This document shows positions 14,668-22,526 of a stretch of 35,065 nucleotides of DNA, one piece after another. The notes under the pieces are model-generated. The model did no database searches and was not told where the DNA came from. It saw nothing but the letters and a program-made list of their open reading frames with translations. Position 1 is the first letter of the stretch; every line of letters begins with the position of its first letter. Origin of the DNA: Yoonia sp. (GTDB taxonomy: Bacteria > Pseudomonadota > Alphaproteobacteria > Rhodobacterales > Rhodobacteraceae); the NCBI RefSeq assembly GCF_017854565.1, contig NZ_JAFMHJ010000033.1:1-35065 (forward strand), read 5' to 3'. A program made the position numbers and the translations under genes.

Positions 14668-15744
14668 ATGTTTTATCGTGAAGCCGGTGATTTCAAGACC
14701 TCTTATGAGGCCGATAGCCAGACGTTTCCGATTGCGTTTGACCGCTGGCGGTATTGGGCGATTTTGGCTGTGGCGTATTTGGTTATTCCGTTTGTGATCA
14801 ATGATTATTGGGCCAGTGCGCTTTTGGTGCCGTTTTTGATCTATGCGATTGCGTCGATCGGGCTGAATATTCTGGTGGGGTATTGTGGACAGGTCAGTCT
14901 GGGCACCGGCGGGTTCATGGCTGTGGGGGCTTATGCCTGCTACAAGTTGATGACGTCGTTTCCGGATGTGTCGATTGTGGTCCATGTGCTGTTGGCGGGT
15001 GGGATCACCGCGATGGTGGGGACGGCGTTTGGTTTGCCGAGCTTGCGGATCAAGGGGTTTTATCTGGCGGTGGCGACGCTGGCCGCGCAGTTTTTTCTGG
15101 TTTGGCTGTTCAATAAGGTGGCGTGGTTTTACAACTATTCGGCCTCGGGGCAGATCAACGCGCCTGAGCGGTTCGTGTTCGGTGTGCCGGTGACGGGAGC
15201 CAATACATCGGCCCCTGCGCAGTATCTGGTCTGTCTGGTGTTTTTGACGTTCTGCGCCTTGCTGGCGCGCAATCTGACGCGTGGCACGGTGGGGCGGTCC
15301 TGGATGGCGATCCGGGATATGGATATCGCGGCCGAGATCATCGGAGTGAACCCGTTGAAGGCCAAGTTGACTGCATTTGCGGTGTCGTCTTTCTTTATCG
15401 GGATCGCGGGGGCGCTGTTTTTCAGCGTCTATCTGGGCGCTGTTGAAGTGGGCGAGGCGTTCGGCATTCAGAAGTCGTTTCTGGTGCTGTTCATGGTGAT
15501 CATCGGCGGACTTGGGTCGATTTTCGGCAGTTTCGCGGGGGCGGCGTTTTTGGTGATCTTGCCCGTCGCGCTGAAGGTGGTTGGCGTCGATCTGCTGGGG
15601 TGGCCCACGGATCTGGTCGCGCATTTGCAGCTGGTTATCGTGGGGGGGTTGATCATGTTTTTCCTGATCAAGGAACCACATGGGTTGGCGCAGTTGTGGC
15701 GGCTGGCAAAAGAGAAATTACGGCTTTGGCCGTTCCCTTACTAA
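14668..15744 (+). CDS. livM: Liv-type ABC transporter permease (LivM)
   Basis: A 358-residue permease, second half of the transporter channel. After a hydrophilic N-terminus, AILAVAYLVIPFVI opens the membrane domain. The family motif IYAIASIGLNILVGYCGQVSLGTGGFMAVGAYA is at about 57-89. The cytoplasmic ATPase-contact loop GRSWMAIRDMDIAAEIIGVNPLKAKL is at about 210-235. GLGSIFGSFAGAAFLVI lies near the C-terminus, followed by a short basic tail. ATG 14668 follows a G-rich stretch (GGGGGGAT) supplied next to a dispersed repeat. The substrate range is set mainly by the binding protein encoded next. Confidence 0.95.
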   Translation: MFYREAGDFKTSYEADSQTFPIAFDRWRYWAILAVAYLVIPFVINDYWASALLVPFLIYAIASIGLNILVGYCGQVSLGTGGFMAVGAYACYKLMTSFPDVSIVVHVLLAGGITAMVGTAFGLPSLRIKGFYLAVATLAAQFFLVWLFNKVAWFYNYSASGQINAPERFVFGVPVTGANTSAPAQYLVCLVFLTFCALLARNLTRGTVGRSWMAIRDMDIAAEIIGVNPLKAKLTAFAVSSFFIGIAGALFFSVYLGAVEVGEAFGIQKSFLVLFMVIIGGLGSIFGSFAGAAFLVILPVALKVVGVDLLGWPTDLVAHLQLVIVGGLIMFFLIKEPHGLAQLWRLAKEKLRLWPFPY

Positions 15745-15753
15745 CAATGGAGC

Positions 15754-15774
15754 CGGGGTGAACCCCGACCTACG
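15754..15774 (-). repeat. Interspersed palindromic repeat (copy 3, shortened)
   Basis: CGGGGTGAACCCCG followed by ACCTACG is the reverse-orientation form of the repeats at 597 and 7620. It forms a CGGGGT..ACCCCG hairpin in the livM-livK gap. Unlike the other copies it is not at a stop codon (livM stops at 15742-15744). Confidence 0.7.
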
Positions 15775-15804
15775 ATCAGATCAATCAATGGGAGGAAAGA
15801 ACCG

Positions 15805-17088
15805 ATGAAGATGAAGACACTGGCTGCAATGGCCCTTGCGGGGGCGATGGCGGCAGGGCCTGCAATGGCAGAGCTTGTCATTCCGGACCTGAGTTATCGC
15901 ACTGGTCCCTATGCGGCGGGGGGCACGCCGTTTTCGGATGGGTATCAGGATTACTTCAATTTGCTGAATGCGCGTGATGGCGGAATTGGCGGCGAGTCGG
16001 TGCGTATTATCGAATGCGAGACCGGATATAACACCGAAAAGGGTGTCGAATGTTATGAGGCGACCAAGGGCGAAGGCGCGCTGATTTATCAACCGCTGTC
16101 CACCGGTATTACCTATCAGCTGATCCCCAAAGCGACGGCTGACGGCATTCCGATGCACACGATGGGGTATGGCCGGACGTCGGCTGCCAATGGTGAGGTG
16201 TTCAACTGGGTGTTCAACTATCCGGCGAACTATTGGGATGCGGCATCGGTTGCCGTGAACTATCTGCTGGATGAAAACGGTGGTGATCTGAGCGGCAAGA
16301 CGATCGCGCTTGTCTATCACAACTCGGCCTATGGCAAAGAGCCGATCCGTACGTTGGAAGAGCTGTCGGCCAAGCATGGGTTCACGTTGACCCAGCTGGC
16401 GGTTGATCATCCGGGCCAAGAGCAGAAGTCGCAGTGGTTGCAGATCCGCCGCGAACGTCCTGACTATGTCCTGATGTGGGGCTGGGGCGTAATGAACCAA
16501 GTGGCGGTGCAGGAAGCCGCGAACATTGGCTTCCCGATGGAGAACTTTATCGGGAACTGGTGGGCCGGGGCAGAGCATGATGTGACGCCTGCGGGGATGG
16601 CCGCGAATGGCTATAAATCGCTGAACATGAACCGTGTGGTTGATTACCCTGTTCTGGGTGAGATCAAGGCGCTGGTCCATGATGCAGGGAATGCCGCCGG
16701 TGATGGCAGCAATCTGGGGTCGGTTCTGTATGTGCGCGGTATGTATGCCGCGATGCTGGCCGCCGAGGCGATTGCCAACGCGCAGGAGATTCACGGCGTG
16801 ACCGCTGTGACCCCCGCGATGGTCCGCGATGGTATGGAGGCGCTGGATATCACTGCGGCGCGGATGGCTGAACTGGGCATGGATGGCATTGGGCCGGAGT
16901 TTGCGGTCAGCTGTGAAAACCATGGTGGGTCCGGTCAGGGTCTTGTTCAGCAGTGGAATGCGGCGGATGGCATTTGGGTGCCTTTGACGGACTTCATCGC
17001 ACCTGATGACGGCGTGATTGATCCGCTGATCGCAGAGGATTCTGCGGCCTTTGCGGCAGAGAGCAACATCACGCCGGGTTGTCTTTGA
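15805..17088 (+). CDS. livK: Liv-type ABC transporter periplasmic substrate-binding protein
   Basis: A 427-residue type-I periplasmic binding protein with a signal peptide (about 1-22, ending AMA). It starts mature sequence with ELVIPDLSYRTGPYAAGGTPFSDGYQDYFNLLNARDGGIGG, where classical LivK proteins have the GP..G pattern for the ligand site. GKTIALVYHNSAYGKEPIRTLEEL and PDYVLMWGWGVMNQVAVQEA are the lobe-core strands. It is longer than E. coli LivK and lies between two CoA ligase genes, so I infer a carboxylate ligand rather than a branched-chain amino acid. GGGAGGAAAG precedes ATG 15805. A hairpin after the gene may keep its mRNA more abundant. Confidence 0.92.
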   Translation: MKMKTLAAMALAGAMAAGPAMAELVIPDLSYRTGPYAAGGTPFSDGYQDYFNLLNARDGGIGGESVRIIECETGYNTEKGVECYEATKGEGALIYQPLSTGITYQLIPKATADGIPMHTMGYGRTSAANGEVFNWVFNYPANYWDAASVAVNYLLDENGGDLSGKTIALVYHNSAYGKEPIRTLEELSAKHGFTLTQLAVDHPGQEQKSQWLQIRRERPDYVLMWGWGVMNQVAVQEAANIGFPMENFIGNWWAGAEHDVTPAGMAANGYKSLNMNRVVDYPVLGEIKALVHDAGNAAGDGSNLGSVLYVRGMYAAMLAAEAIANAQEIHGVTAVTPAMVRDGMEALDITAARMAELGMDGIGPEFAVSCENHGGSGQGLVQQWNAADGIWVPLTDFIAPDDGVIDPLIAEDSAAFAAESNITPGCL

Positions 17089-17100
17089 TCTGAAAACTGC

Positions 17101-17120
17101 GGGCGGCCCTTGGGCCGTCC
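17101..17120 (+). terminator. Weak intra-operon hairpin after livK
   Basis: GGGCGGCCC and GGGCCGTCC form a tight hairpin followed by GTTTCCCC. The T-run is short, so it is probably a leaky terminator or an mRNA-stabilising structure after the binding-protein gene. Confidence 0.45.
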
Positions 17121-17142
17121 GTTTCCCCAAGGAGACCTGCCA

Positions 17143-17964
17143 ATGCTGGACGCCCCCAAGACCGAGACCCTGCTGGAGGTCAATAATATCGAGGTGATCT
17201 ATAATCACGTGATCCTTGTGCTGAAGGGCGTGTCGTTGAAGGTGCCCAAGGGCGGGATCACCGCGCTGTTGGGTGGCAATGGTGCGGGCAAGACGACGAC
17301 GCTCAAGGCGATTTCGAACCTGCTGCAATCGGAACGCGGAGAGGTGACCAAAGGCACGATTACCTATCGCGGCGAGGCGGTCGCGAATTCATCGCCGTCG
17401 GAATTGGTCAAAAAGGGCGTTATTCAGGTGATGGAAGGCCGTCACTGTTTTGAGCATTTGACGATTGAGGAAAACCTGATGACCGGCGCCTATACCCGCC
17501 GTGATGGCAGTGGTGCAGTCAGTGCCGATCTTGAATTGGTGTATAATTATTTTCCCCGTTTGCGCGAGCGACGCAAAAGTCAGGCGGGCTACACGTCGGG
17601 TGGGGAACAGCAGATGTGTGCGATTGGTCGCGCCCTGATGTCGCGCCCCGAGACGATTTTGCTGGACGAGCCTTCGATGGGTTTGGCACCGCAGTTGGTC
17701 GAAGAGATTTTCACGATTGTGAAGGACCTGAACGAACGCGAGGGTGTGTCGTTTCTGCTGGCAGAGCAAAATACCAATGTCGCGCTGCGTTTTGCCCATC
17801 AGGGGTATATTCTGGAAAGCGGCCGTGTCGTGATGGAAGGCCCGGCGGCGGAATTGCGCGAGAACCCGGATGTAAAGGAATTCTATCTGGGGATGTCGGA
17901 TGAGGGCCGCAAATCGTTTCGCGATGTGCGCAGCTATCGGCGGCGCAAGCGGTGGCTGGCATAG
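17143..17964 (+). CDS. livF: Liv-type ABC transporter ATP-binding protein (LivF)
   Basis: A 273-residue ABC ATPase, partner of LivG. LLEVNNIEVIYNHVILVLKGVSLKVPKGG opens the domain. Walker A is GGNGAGKTTT (about 45-54). The signature is YTSGGEQQMCAIGRALM and Walker B is ILLDEPSMGLAP. The NTNVALRFAHQGYILESGRVVMEG segment is typical of LivF. A C-terminal tail of about 20 residues rich in Arg and Lys (SFRDVRSYRRRKRWLA) extends beyond E. coli LivF. ATG 17143 follows AAGGAG; an upstream in-frame TTG at 17110 lies in the hairpin region and is rejected. Confidence 0.95.
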   Translation: MLDAPKTETLLEVNNIEVIYNHVILVLKGVSLKVPKGGITALLGGNGAGKTTTLKAISNLLQSERGEVTKGTITYRGEAVANSSPSELVKKGVIQVMEGRHCFEHLTIEENLMTGAYTRRDGSGAVSADLELVYNYFPRLRERRKSQAGYTSGGEQQMCAIGRALMSRPETILLDEPSMGLAPQLVEEIFTIVKDLNEREGVSFLLAEQNTNVALRFAHQGYILESGRVVMEGPAAELRENPDVKEFYLGMSDEGRKSFRDVRSYRRRKRWLA

Positions 17965-18081
17965 GGGCGCATACCGGAGGTAGGTCACAAGTTTAGGCGA
18001 CGTTATTGAATAGCACGGCGTGCCGGGCCTATCGTTCCTTGTCCGTATCGTCATGATGAAGATACAGGACAGGAGACCGCG

Positions 18082-19281
18082 ATGAAAATCAACTTTGACG
18101 ATCTTGAAACACGCACGCCCGACATGCGCGAAGCGACCCAGCTGGGACTGTTGCAAAAGCAGTTGTTGCGGGTGCGGTCGACCGTTGCGTCCGCGTTGCC
18201 GGACGTTGAGATCATATCGCTGGCTGATCTGGCCAAGCTGCCAGTGCTGCGCAAGTCAGAGCTGAGCGCGCGACAGAAGGCGCATCCGCCGTTGGCTGGC
18301 ATGTCGGTGGCGCATCCTGCGCATTTCTTTCAATCCCCCGGCCCGATCTACGAGCCGGGTGGCACCAGCCACGACTGGTGGCGCTTTGGCCGGTTTTTGC
18401 ATGCTTGCGGGATTGGCAAGGGCGATATCGTGCAGAACTGTTTTGGCTATCATTTGACGCCCGCCGGCATGATGTTTGAGAATGGTGCGCGCGCAGTCGG
18501 GGCATCGGTTCTGCCCGCGGGCACGGGCCAGACCGAACTGCAAGTGCATGCGGCGGCAGATATAGGCACCACCGCCTATGCGGGCACGCCGGATTACCTG
18601 AAGGTTATTCTGGAAAAGGCCGATGAGATGGGCGTGACGTTACAGATCGCCAAGGCGGCCGTGTCAGGCGGCGCGCTGTTCGGGCAGTTGCGCCAGTATT
18701 ATGCGGACCGCGGGATCAATTGTCTGCAATGCTATGCCACGGCTGATCTGGGGCATATTGCGTATGAAACTATCCCCGGTGAGGGCATGATCGTTGACGA
18801 AGGGGTGATCCTTGAGATCGTCACCCCCGGCACTGGCGATCCCGTGGAACCCGGCGAGGTCGGCGAGGTGGTGGTTACATCGCTGAACCCCGATTATCCG
18901 CTGATCCGCTTTGCCACGGGTGATTTAAGCGCGGTGATGCCGGGGCAAAGCCCGTGCGGGCGCACCAATTTGCGCATCAAGGGCTGGATGGGCCGCGCCG
19001 ATCAGACGACCAAGATCAAGGGCATGTTTGTCCGCCCCGAGCAGGTGGCCGCGTTGGTTGCCAAGCTGGACGGTGTGACGCGCGCCCGGGTGGTTGCCGA
19101 TCGCATCGGTGACGCCGATACGATGACGGTGCAGGTGGAGGGCACGGGGCTGGACCCTGCCGTGATCGGGACTGCGGTGCAGGATGTGCTGAAACTGAAG
19201 GGTGATGTGCAATGTTGCGCCCCCGGAACGCTGCCGCGCGATGGCCTCGTGATTGAGGATCGCCGGAGCTATGAGACGTAA
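18082..19281 (+). CDS. Phenylacetate-CoA-ligase-like AMP-binding protein
   Basis: A 399-residue adenylate-forming enzyme of the PaaK class. Family features include QNCFGYHLTPAGMMFENGARAVGASVLPAG (about 118-147), a CYATADLGHIAYET segment where PaaK has its YG.tE motif, LIRFATGDLSAV (about 274-285) and the C-terminal hinge GRADQTTKIKGMFVRPEQV. The usual P-loop SSGTTG.PT is replaced by SPGPIYEPGGTSHDWW (about 85-100), so nucleotide binding may differ. It probably activates an aromatic or other carboxylic acid, or a product of the same pathway as the first ligase in this locus. It is 117 bp after livF. GGAG precedes ATG 18082. Confidence 0.85.
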   Translation: MKINFDDLETRTPDMREATQLGLLQKQLLRVRSTVASALPDVEIISLADLAKLPVLRKSELSARQKAHPPLAGMSVAHPAHFFQSPGPIYEPGGTSHDWWRFGRFLHACGIGKGDIVQNCFGYHLTPAGMMFENGARAVGASVLPAGTGQTELQVHAAADIGTTAYAGTPDYLKVILEKADEMGVTLQIAKAAVSGGALFGQLRQYYADRGINCLQCYATADLGHIAYETIPGEGMIVDEGVILEIVTPGTGDPVEPGEVGEVVVTSLNPDYPLIRFATGDLSAVMPGQSPCGRTNLRIKGWMGRADQTTKIKGMFVRPEQVAALVAKLDGVTRARVVADRIGDADTMTVQVEGTGLDPAVIGTAVQDVLKLKGDVQCCAPGTLPRDGLVIEDRRSYET

Positions 19282-19300
19282 GAATTAAAGGAGATACGCA

Positions 19301-20770
19301 ATGCGTAAACTGATATTAACGGCGGCTTTGGCGGCCATGGCGCTGCCTGCGGTTGCCGATGATGCGGCCCTTTTGATAGGTGTAGAGCGGTATCGGGACC
19401 TGAGCCGGGTGTCGGGCGGCACGGATGTGACGCGGGCCGATGATGACCTGCGGGATGCGGGGTATACGGTGCTGGCGCTGACCAACGGATCTGCCCGCGA
19501 CATGGCGCGGTCACTGGCTGACTTCACGACCGAGGCGGAAAATGCTGATCGGTTGGTGGTGGGTCTTTCGGGGCGATTTGTGACCGATGGAGGCCGCGCG
19601 TGGTTCCTGTCTGCCGACGCGGACAGTCCGACGCTGTTTGGCATGGGCGGCACTGCCGTGTCGTTGGACAGCATCATGGCGGTGCTGGCCAAGACGCCGG
19701 GGCAATCGGTTTTGATTCTGGGCCTTGATACAGGTGCCGATGATACGCTTGATACGTACCTGCGCGAGGGGCTGGGTGATCTTGATGTCCCGCAAGGGGT
19801 GACCGTTTTGATCGGGGCGCCCAATGTCGCCGATGATGTGCTGTCGGACGCGGTGACGCGGGCCGGTGGCGATGTGATGGCATTTGTACGTGATAACAGG
19901 CGGTTGACGGCTGTGGGCTATGCGCCGCAGCGGCTGGTGATGCAGCCGCAGGCGGGTGACGCTGCGCCGGCACCGCGCCCGATCAGCGACCCGACATTGT
20001 CATTCTGGACCGCCGCGCAGGCCGCGAACACGGCAGACAGCTATCGCAACTTCTTGTTTCAGTATCCCAACAGCCCGTATGCCGCAGAAGCCCGCAGGCG
20101 TCTGGATGAGATCGAAAATGATCCGGTGCGCATGGACCAACTGGCCGAAGACGCGCTGAACCTTAGCCGGAGCGAACGGCGGGCGATCCAAGAGAACCTG
20201 ACGCTGCTGGATTACAATACCCGCGGCGTGGACGGGATATTCGGCCCCGGCAGCCGCAGCGCGATCCGCAATTGGCAGCAAACCAACGGGTTCAACCAGA
20301 CATCGTTCCTGACAGCCGAGCAGATCAGCCGGATTGATGGGCAGGCCAGCCGCCGCGCCGCCGAGATCGCGGCAGAAGAAGAGCGCGCACGTGCAGAAGC
20401 CGAACGTTTGGACCGCGCGTTTTGGGAGGAAACCGGGGCGCGTGGCGATGAGGCCGGCTATCGCGCCTACCTTGATCGCTATCCGACGGGTATTTTCGCC
20501 GAGGAGGCCAGCAACCAATTGGGGCAATCGCGGGGCAGCAACCTTGCCCGTGCGGAGGAAGAGGCGCTAAATATCAATCCGGTGCTGGCGCGGCTGATTG
20601 AAAGCCGTCTGGATCAGCTTGGCTTTAATCCGGGGCGGGTCGATGGCCGGTTCGACAGTGACACCCGCCGTGCCATTGCCGACTATCAGGTCCGCAGCAG
20701 CCTGCCGGGGACCGGATACCTGAACCAGCCGACGCTGGCCCGCCTGCTGGCCGATACGTTTGGCCGATAA
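19301..20770 (+). CDS. Exported peptidoglycan-binding protein with degenerate caspase-like domain
   Basis: A 489-residue protein with signal peptide (about 1-19, ending VADDA). Residues about 20-220 follow the caspase-like p20 layout (DAALLIGVERYRDL, DADDLRDAGY-type helix, then strands), but the catalytic pair is missing. The expected SGHG is SGRF (Arg92), and the expected DAC is GLD (Asp143). So this part is probably a non-proteolytic scaffold. A linker with tetratricopeptide-like SFWTAAQAANTADSYRNFLFQYP follows. Two PG_binding_1 repeats are visible: LTLLDYNTRGVDGIFGPGSRSAIRNWQ (about 300-326) and LDQLGFNPGRVDGRFDSDTRRAIADYQ (about 434-460). A charged, probably helical segment of AEEERARAEAERL lies between them. 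AAAGGAGA precedes ATG 19301, 19 bp after the PaaK-like gene. Confidence 0.85.
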   Translation: MRKLILTAALAAMALPAVADDAALLIGVERYRDLSRVSGGTDVTRADDDLRDAGYTVLALTNGSARDMARSLADFTTEAENADRLVVGLSGRFVTDGGRAWFLSADADSPTLFGMGGTAVSLDSIMAVLAKTPGQSVLILGLDTGADDTLDTYLREGLGDLDVPQGVTVLIGAPNVADDVLSDAVTRAGGDVMAFVRDNRRLTAVGYAPQRLVMQPQAGDAAPAPRPISDPTLSFWTAAQAANTADSYRNFLFQYPNSPYAAEARRRLDEIENDPVRMDQLAEDALNLSRSERRAIQENLTLLDYNTRGVDGIFGPGSRSAIRNWQQTNGFNQTSFLTAEQISRIDGQASRRAAEIAAEEERARAEAERLDRAFWEETGARGDEAGYRAYLDRYPTGIFAEEASNQLGQSRGSNLARAEEEALNINPVLARLIESRLDQLGFNPGRVDGRFDSDTRRAIADYQVRSSLPGTGYLNQPTLARLLADTFGR

Positions 20771-20790
20771 GGGCGCGTGATACCCCGGAC

Positions 20791-20817
20791 GGCGGGCCCA
20801 ATCCCCATGGGCCTGCC
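20791..20817. terminator. GC-rich hairpin between converging genes
   Basis: GGCGGGCCCA and TGGGCCTGCC pair around ATCCCCA, with one G-T wobble. It lies between the convergent peptidoglycan-binding and TupA-like genes. No T-run follows on either strand, so termination here is uncertain. Confidence 0.4.
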
Positions 20818-20916
20818 GGGCCGTTGTGCGGGCTGTGGGCCGTTCCTGCAACAATGTCCCCCATGATGCCAGCCCGAGCTTTGATGCGGGCATGCAAGGA
20901 AAGAGCCCCCGGCGTT

Positions 20917-21834
20917 TCAGTCTTTCTGATCGAAACCCAAGTGTGGTTGGCGCCAAAAGCGCGCAAAAGCGAGATCGTCGTCGTAGTTTGAAAATGCCAC
21001 CAACCCGCTGCCATCATACATCGTCAGTTCGCCAATGTAGAAACGGTCATGGGTCAGCAGAAAATCGACACGTATCATGTCAAATCGGGCCGCAAGGTGA
21101 TCCGCGATTTCAATGATCGCGTCGAGGTGATCGGGCCGGGCGCACTCTGCGGTATCGAAGTTGCGAAATTCATACGGCAAGCGCTGCCAGTTTGGCGTGT
21201 ATATGGAAATCGCCGGGATTTTGCCAAGATTGTTCTCGGGCATGATGAAGCGCAATTCGCCATCATAGAAAAAGAGTTTGAGGTCGCGTATCGCCGGGAT
21301 GAGCGGCTCGACGATCAGGCCCGGCGTCAGGTCAAAGTAACACCATTCCGATTTGCGTGCTCCGTGGATCTTGGTGAGCCAGCGATTGATCTTGCGCCGT
21401 GCCTGTTTTCGCGCGCGCAGGTCGCCGGCAGGAACGACACAATTCATACCGCTGCCATGGGTACATTTTACGATTACATCCTTCTGCCAGATATCAGCCG
21501 GAAGGTCGTCGAAGGAGGTTGTATAGGCGAGGATCGGCACCATCAGTCTGTCCGAAGTTCCCGCACCCAGTATCCTGTCTATATAGGCGCGGGCCCGGTA
21601 TTTGTCGGTCATTTCGCTAAAAATCGGGTTGTGATCGAATAGCTTGCGTGCGTTGGTGCGTTCGCTATGTGTCCGGGGGCATTGCAGGTTCAGATCATAG
21701 GTGTGGCGCGTTCTGAACAGCCTGCGCGCAAGTGGATAGCCGCGATCGGCGTCCCTGTGGTAGCGGCGCCAAGCGGCCTTGCGGGCCACATCAGACCGGA
21801 ACCTTGCCGGGAGAAAAAGCAATCTGTCTAACAT
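20917..21834 (-). CDS. TupA-like ATP-grasp protein
   Basis: A 305-residue member of the TupA-like ATP-grasp family, found in teichuronopeptide and surface-polysaccharide loci, where it is thought to ligate amino groups or amino acids to sugars. Motifs: FSEMTDKYRARAYIDRILG (about 72-90), DVIVKCTHGSGMNCVV (about 118-133; nucleotide-binding strand), GLIVEPLIPAIRDLKLFFYDGELRFI (about 171-196) and RVDFLLTHDRFYIGELTMYDGSG (Mg-binding region, about 254-276). It is an orphan: no glycosyltransferases or polysaccharide genes are adjacent, and its GC content looks lower than its neighbours. Lateral gain is possible. It starts at ATG 21834 with no clear ribosome binding site. The 200 bp upstream to the rpmJ terminator hold no gene I can support. 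Confidence 0.85.
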   Translation of the reverse strand: MLDRLLFLPARFRSDVARKAAWRRYHRDADRGYPLARRLFRTRHTYDLNLQCPRTHSERTNARKLFDHNPIFSEMTDKYRARAYIDRILGAGTSDRLMVPILAYTTSFDDLPADIWQKDVIVKCTHGSGMNCVVPAGDLRARKQARRKINRWLTKIHGARKSEWCYFDLTPGLIVEPLIPAIRDLKLFFYDGELRFIMPENNLGKIPAISIYTPNWQRLPYEFRNFDTAECARPDHLDAIIEIADHLAARFDMIRVDFLLTHDRFYIGELTMYDGSGLVAFSNYDDDLAFARFWRQPHLGFDQKD

Positions 21835-22031
21835 GTTAGGCCAATATCGTCATCGCCTGGGAAGTCAATATGATGTCTGCCCAAGGGACAGTCCGAGACG
21901 CGCTGTTCCTTTGGCAGAGCATGGCCTGCGGTTTGGTGCCATCCGGAGAGGATCGACGCCCAGAGCCGGAACCAGACATGCGTGTCATCGCGGGGGGGGT
22001 GCGGTTTGATTGCGTATTCAATCAGCAAAAG

Positions 22032-22073
22032 AAAAGTGTAAGCCCGCACGTTGCCATGCGGGCTTTCACTTTT
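22032..22073 (-). terminator. Intrinsic terminator of rpmJ
   Basis: AAAAGTG, AAGCCCGCA, a CGTTGCCA loop, TGCGGGCTT and CACTTTT form a long perfect stem with one internal mismatch. It lies 22 bp past the rpmJ stop. Both strands show U-rich flanks, so it may act in both directions. Confidence 0.9.
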
Positions 22074-22094
22074 GGTTTGCTGCTTTGGTCGGGT

Positions 22095-22220
22095 TTAGCC
22101 CTGACGGGCTTTGAACCGACGCTGCGTCTTGTTGATTACATAGACGCGGCCCTTACGGCGCACGACGCGGCAATCGCGATGACGCTGCTTGAGCGAGCGG
22201 AGGGAGTTACGTACCTTCAT
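22095..22220 (-). CDS. rpmJ: Ribosomal protein L36 (bL36)
   Basis: A 41-residue protein of the large ribosomal subunit. It starts [20 protein letters not shown] and ends with [15 protein letters not shown]. This is the longer alphaproteobacterial L36, which retains only a single Cys (residue 17) and lacks the four-ligand zinc ribbon of the E. coli major form. It is too short for many gene finders. AAGGAAA lies 7-8 nt before ATG 22220. It is a stand-alone gene with its own terminator, next to a tRNA gene. Confidence 0.97.
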   Translation of the reverse strand: MKVRNSLRSLKQRHRDCRVVRRKGRVYVINKTQRRFKARQG

Positions 22221-22298
22221 TGGGTCGTTTCCTTCTTGTCGCGGCGCGCGGATTGCGCCTTGGGTTAAAGTTAGGACCCCAAAAGGTCCGTGAATTCA

Positions 22299-22373
22299 TG
22301 GTGGACGATACTGGGATCGAACCAGTGACCCCTTCGATGTCAACGAAGTGCTCTACCGCTGAGCTAATCATCC
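22299..22373 (-). tRNA. tRNA-Val (anticodon GAC)
   Basis: A 75-nt tRNA with encoded CCA. The acceptor stem GGATGAT pairs with ATCGTCC, with one G-U. The D-arm begins TAGCTCAGCGGTAGAGC. The anticodon stem CTTCG/CGAAG encloses TTGACAT, giving anticodon GAC. The T-arm CACTGGTTCGATCCCAGT is canonical. A small GGACC/GGTCC hairpin at 22274-22289 follows on the minus strand and may end the transcript. No intron. Confidence 0.97.
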
Positions 22374-22526
22374 ATATTCCGTTGCGCCTGCCTTGCGTCC
22401 TATAACGAAATAGGACGCGGGGCCAACCGCGTCAGGTGTGCGGTCTATAAAAGGAGTCGGAAGGAGGATCAAGGGCTTTTGGAAAAATCAAATTTCAGGC
22501 TATCTTATGCAACAGAGGAGTGCTGT

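Noticed and set aside
14611-15681. Long minus-strand open frame opposite livM
   Set aside because: The product is full of His, Arg and Gln with no membrane segment or domain; it is a mirror of a hydrophobic gene.
15781-17328. Long minus-strand open frame opposite livK and livF (515 codons)
   Set aside because: It is antisense to two clear genes with recognisable domains; such shadows are common in high-GC DNA and the translation shows no domain.
21870-22268. Plus-strand open frame of 132 codons across the rpmJ region
   Set aside because: It runs through the rpmJ terminator and antisense to rpmJ, and shows no recognisable protein.
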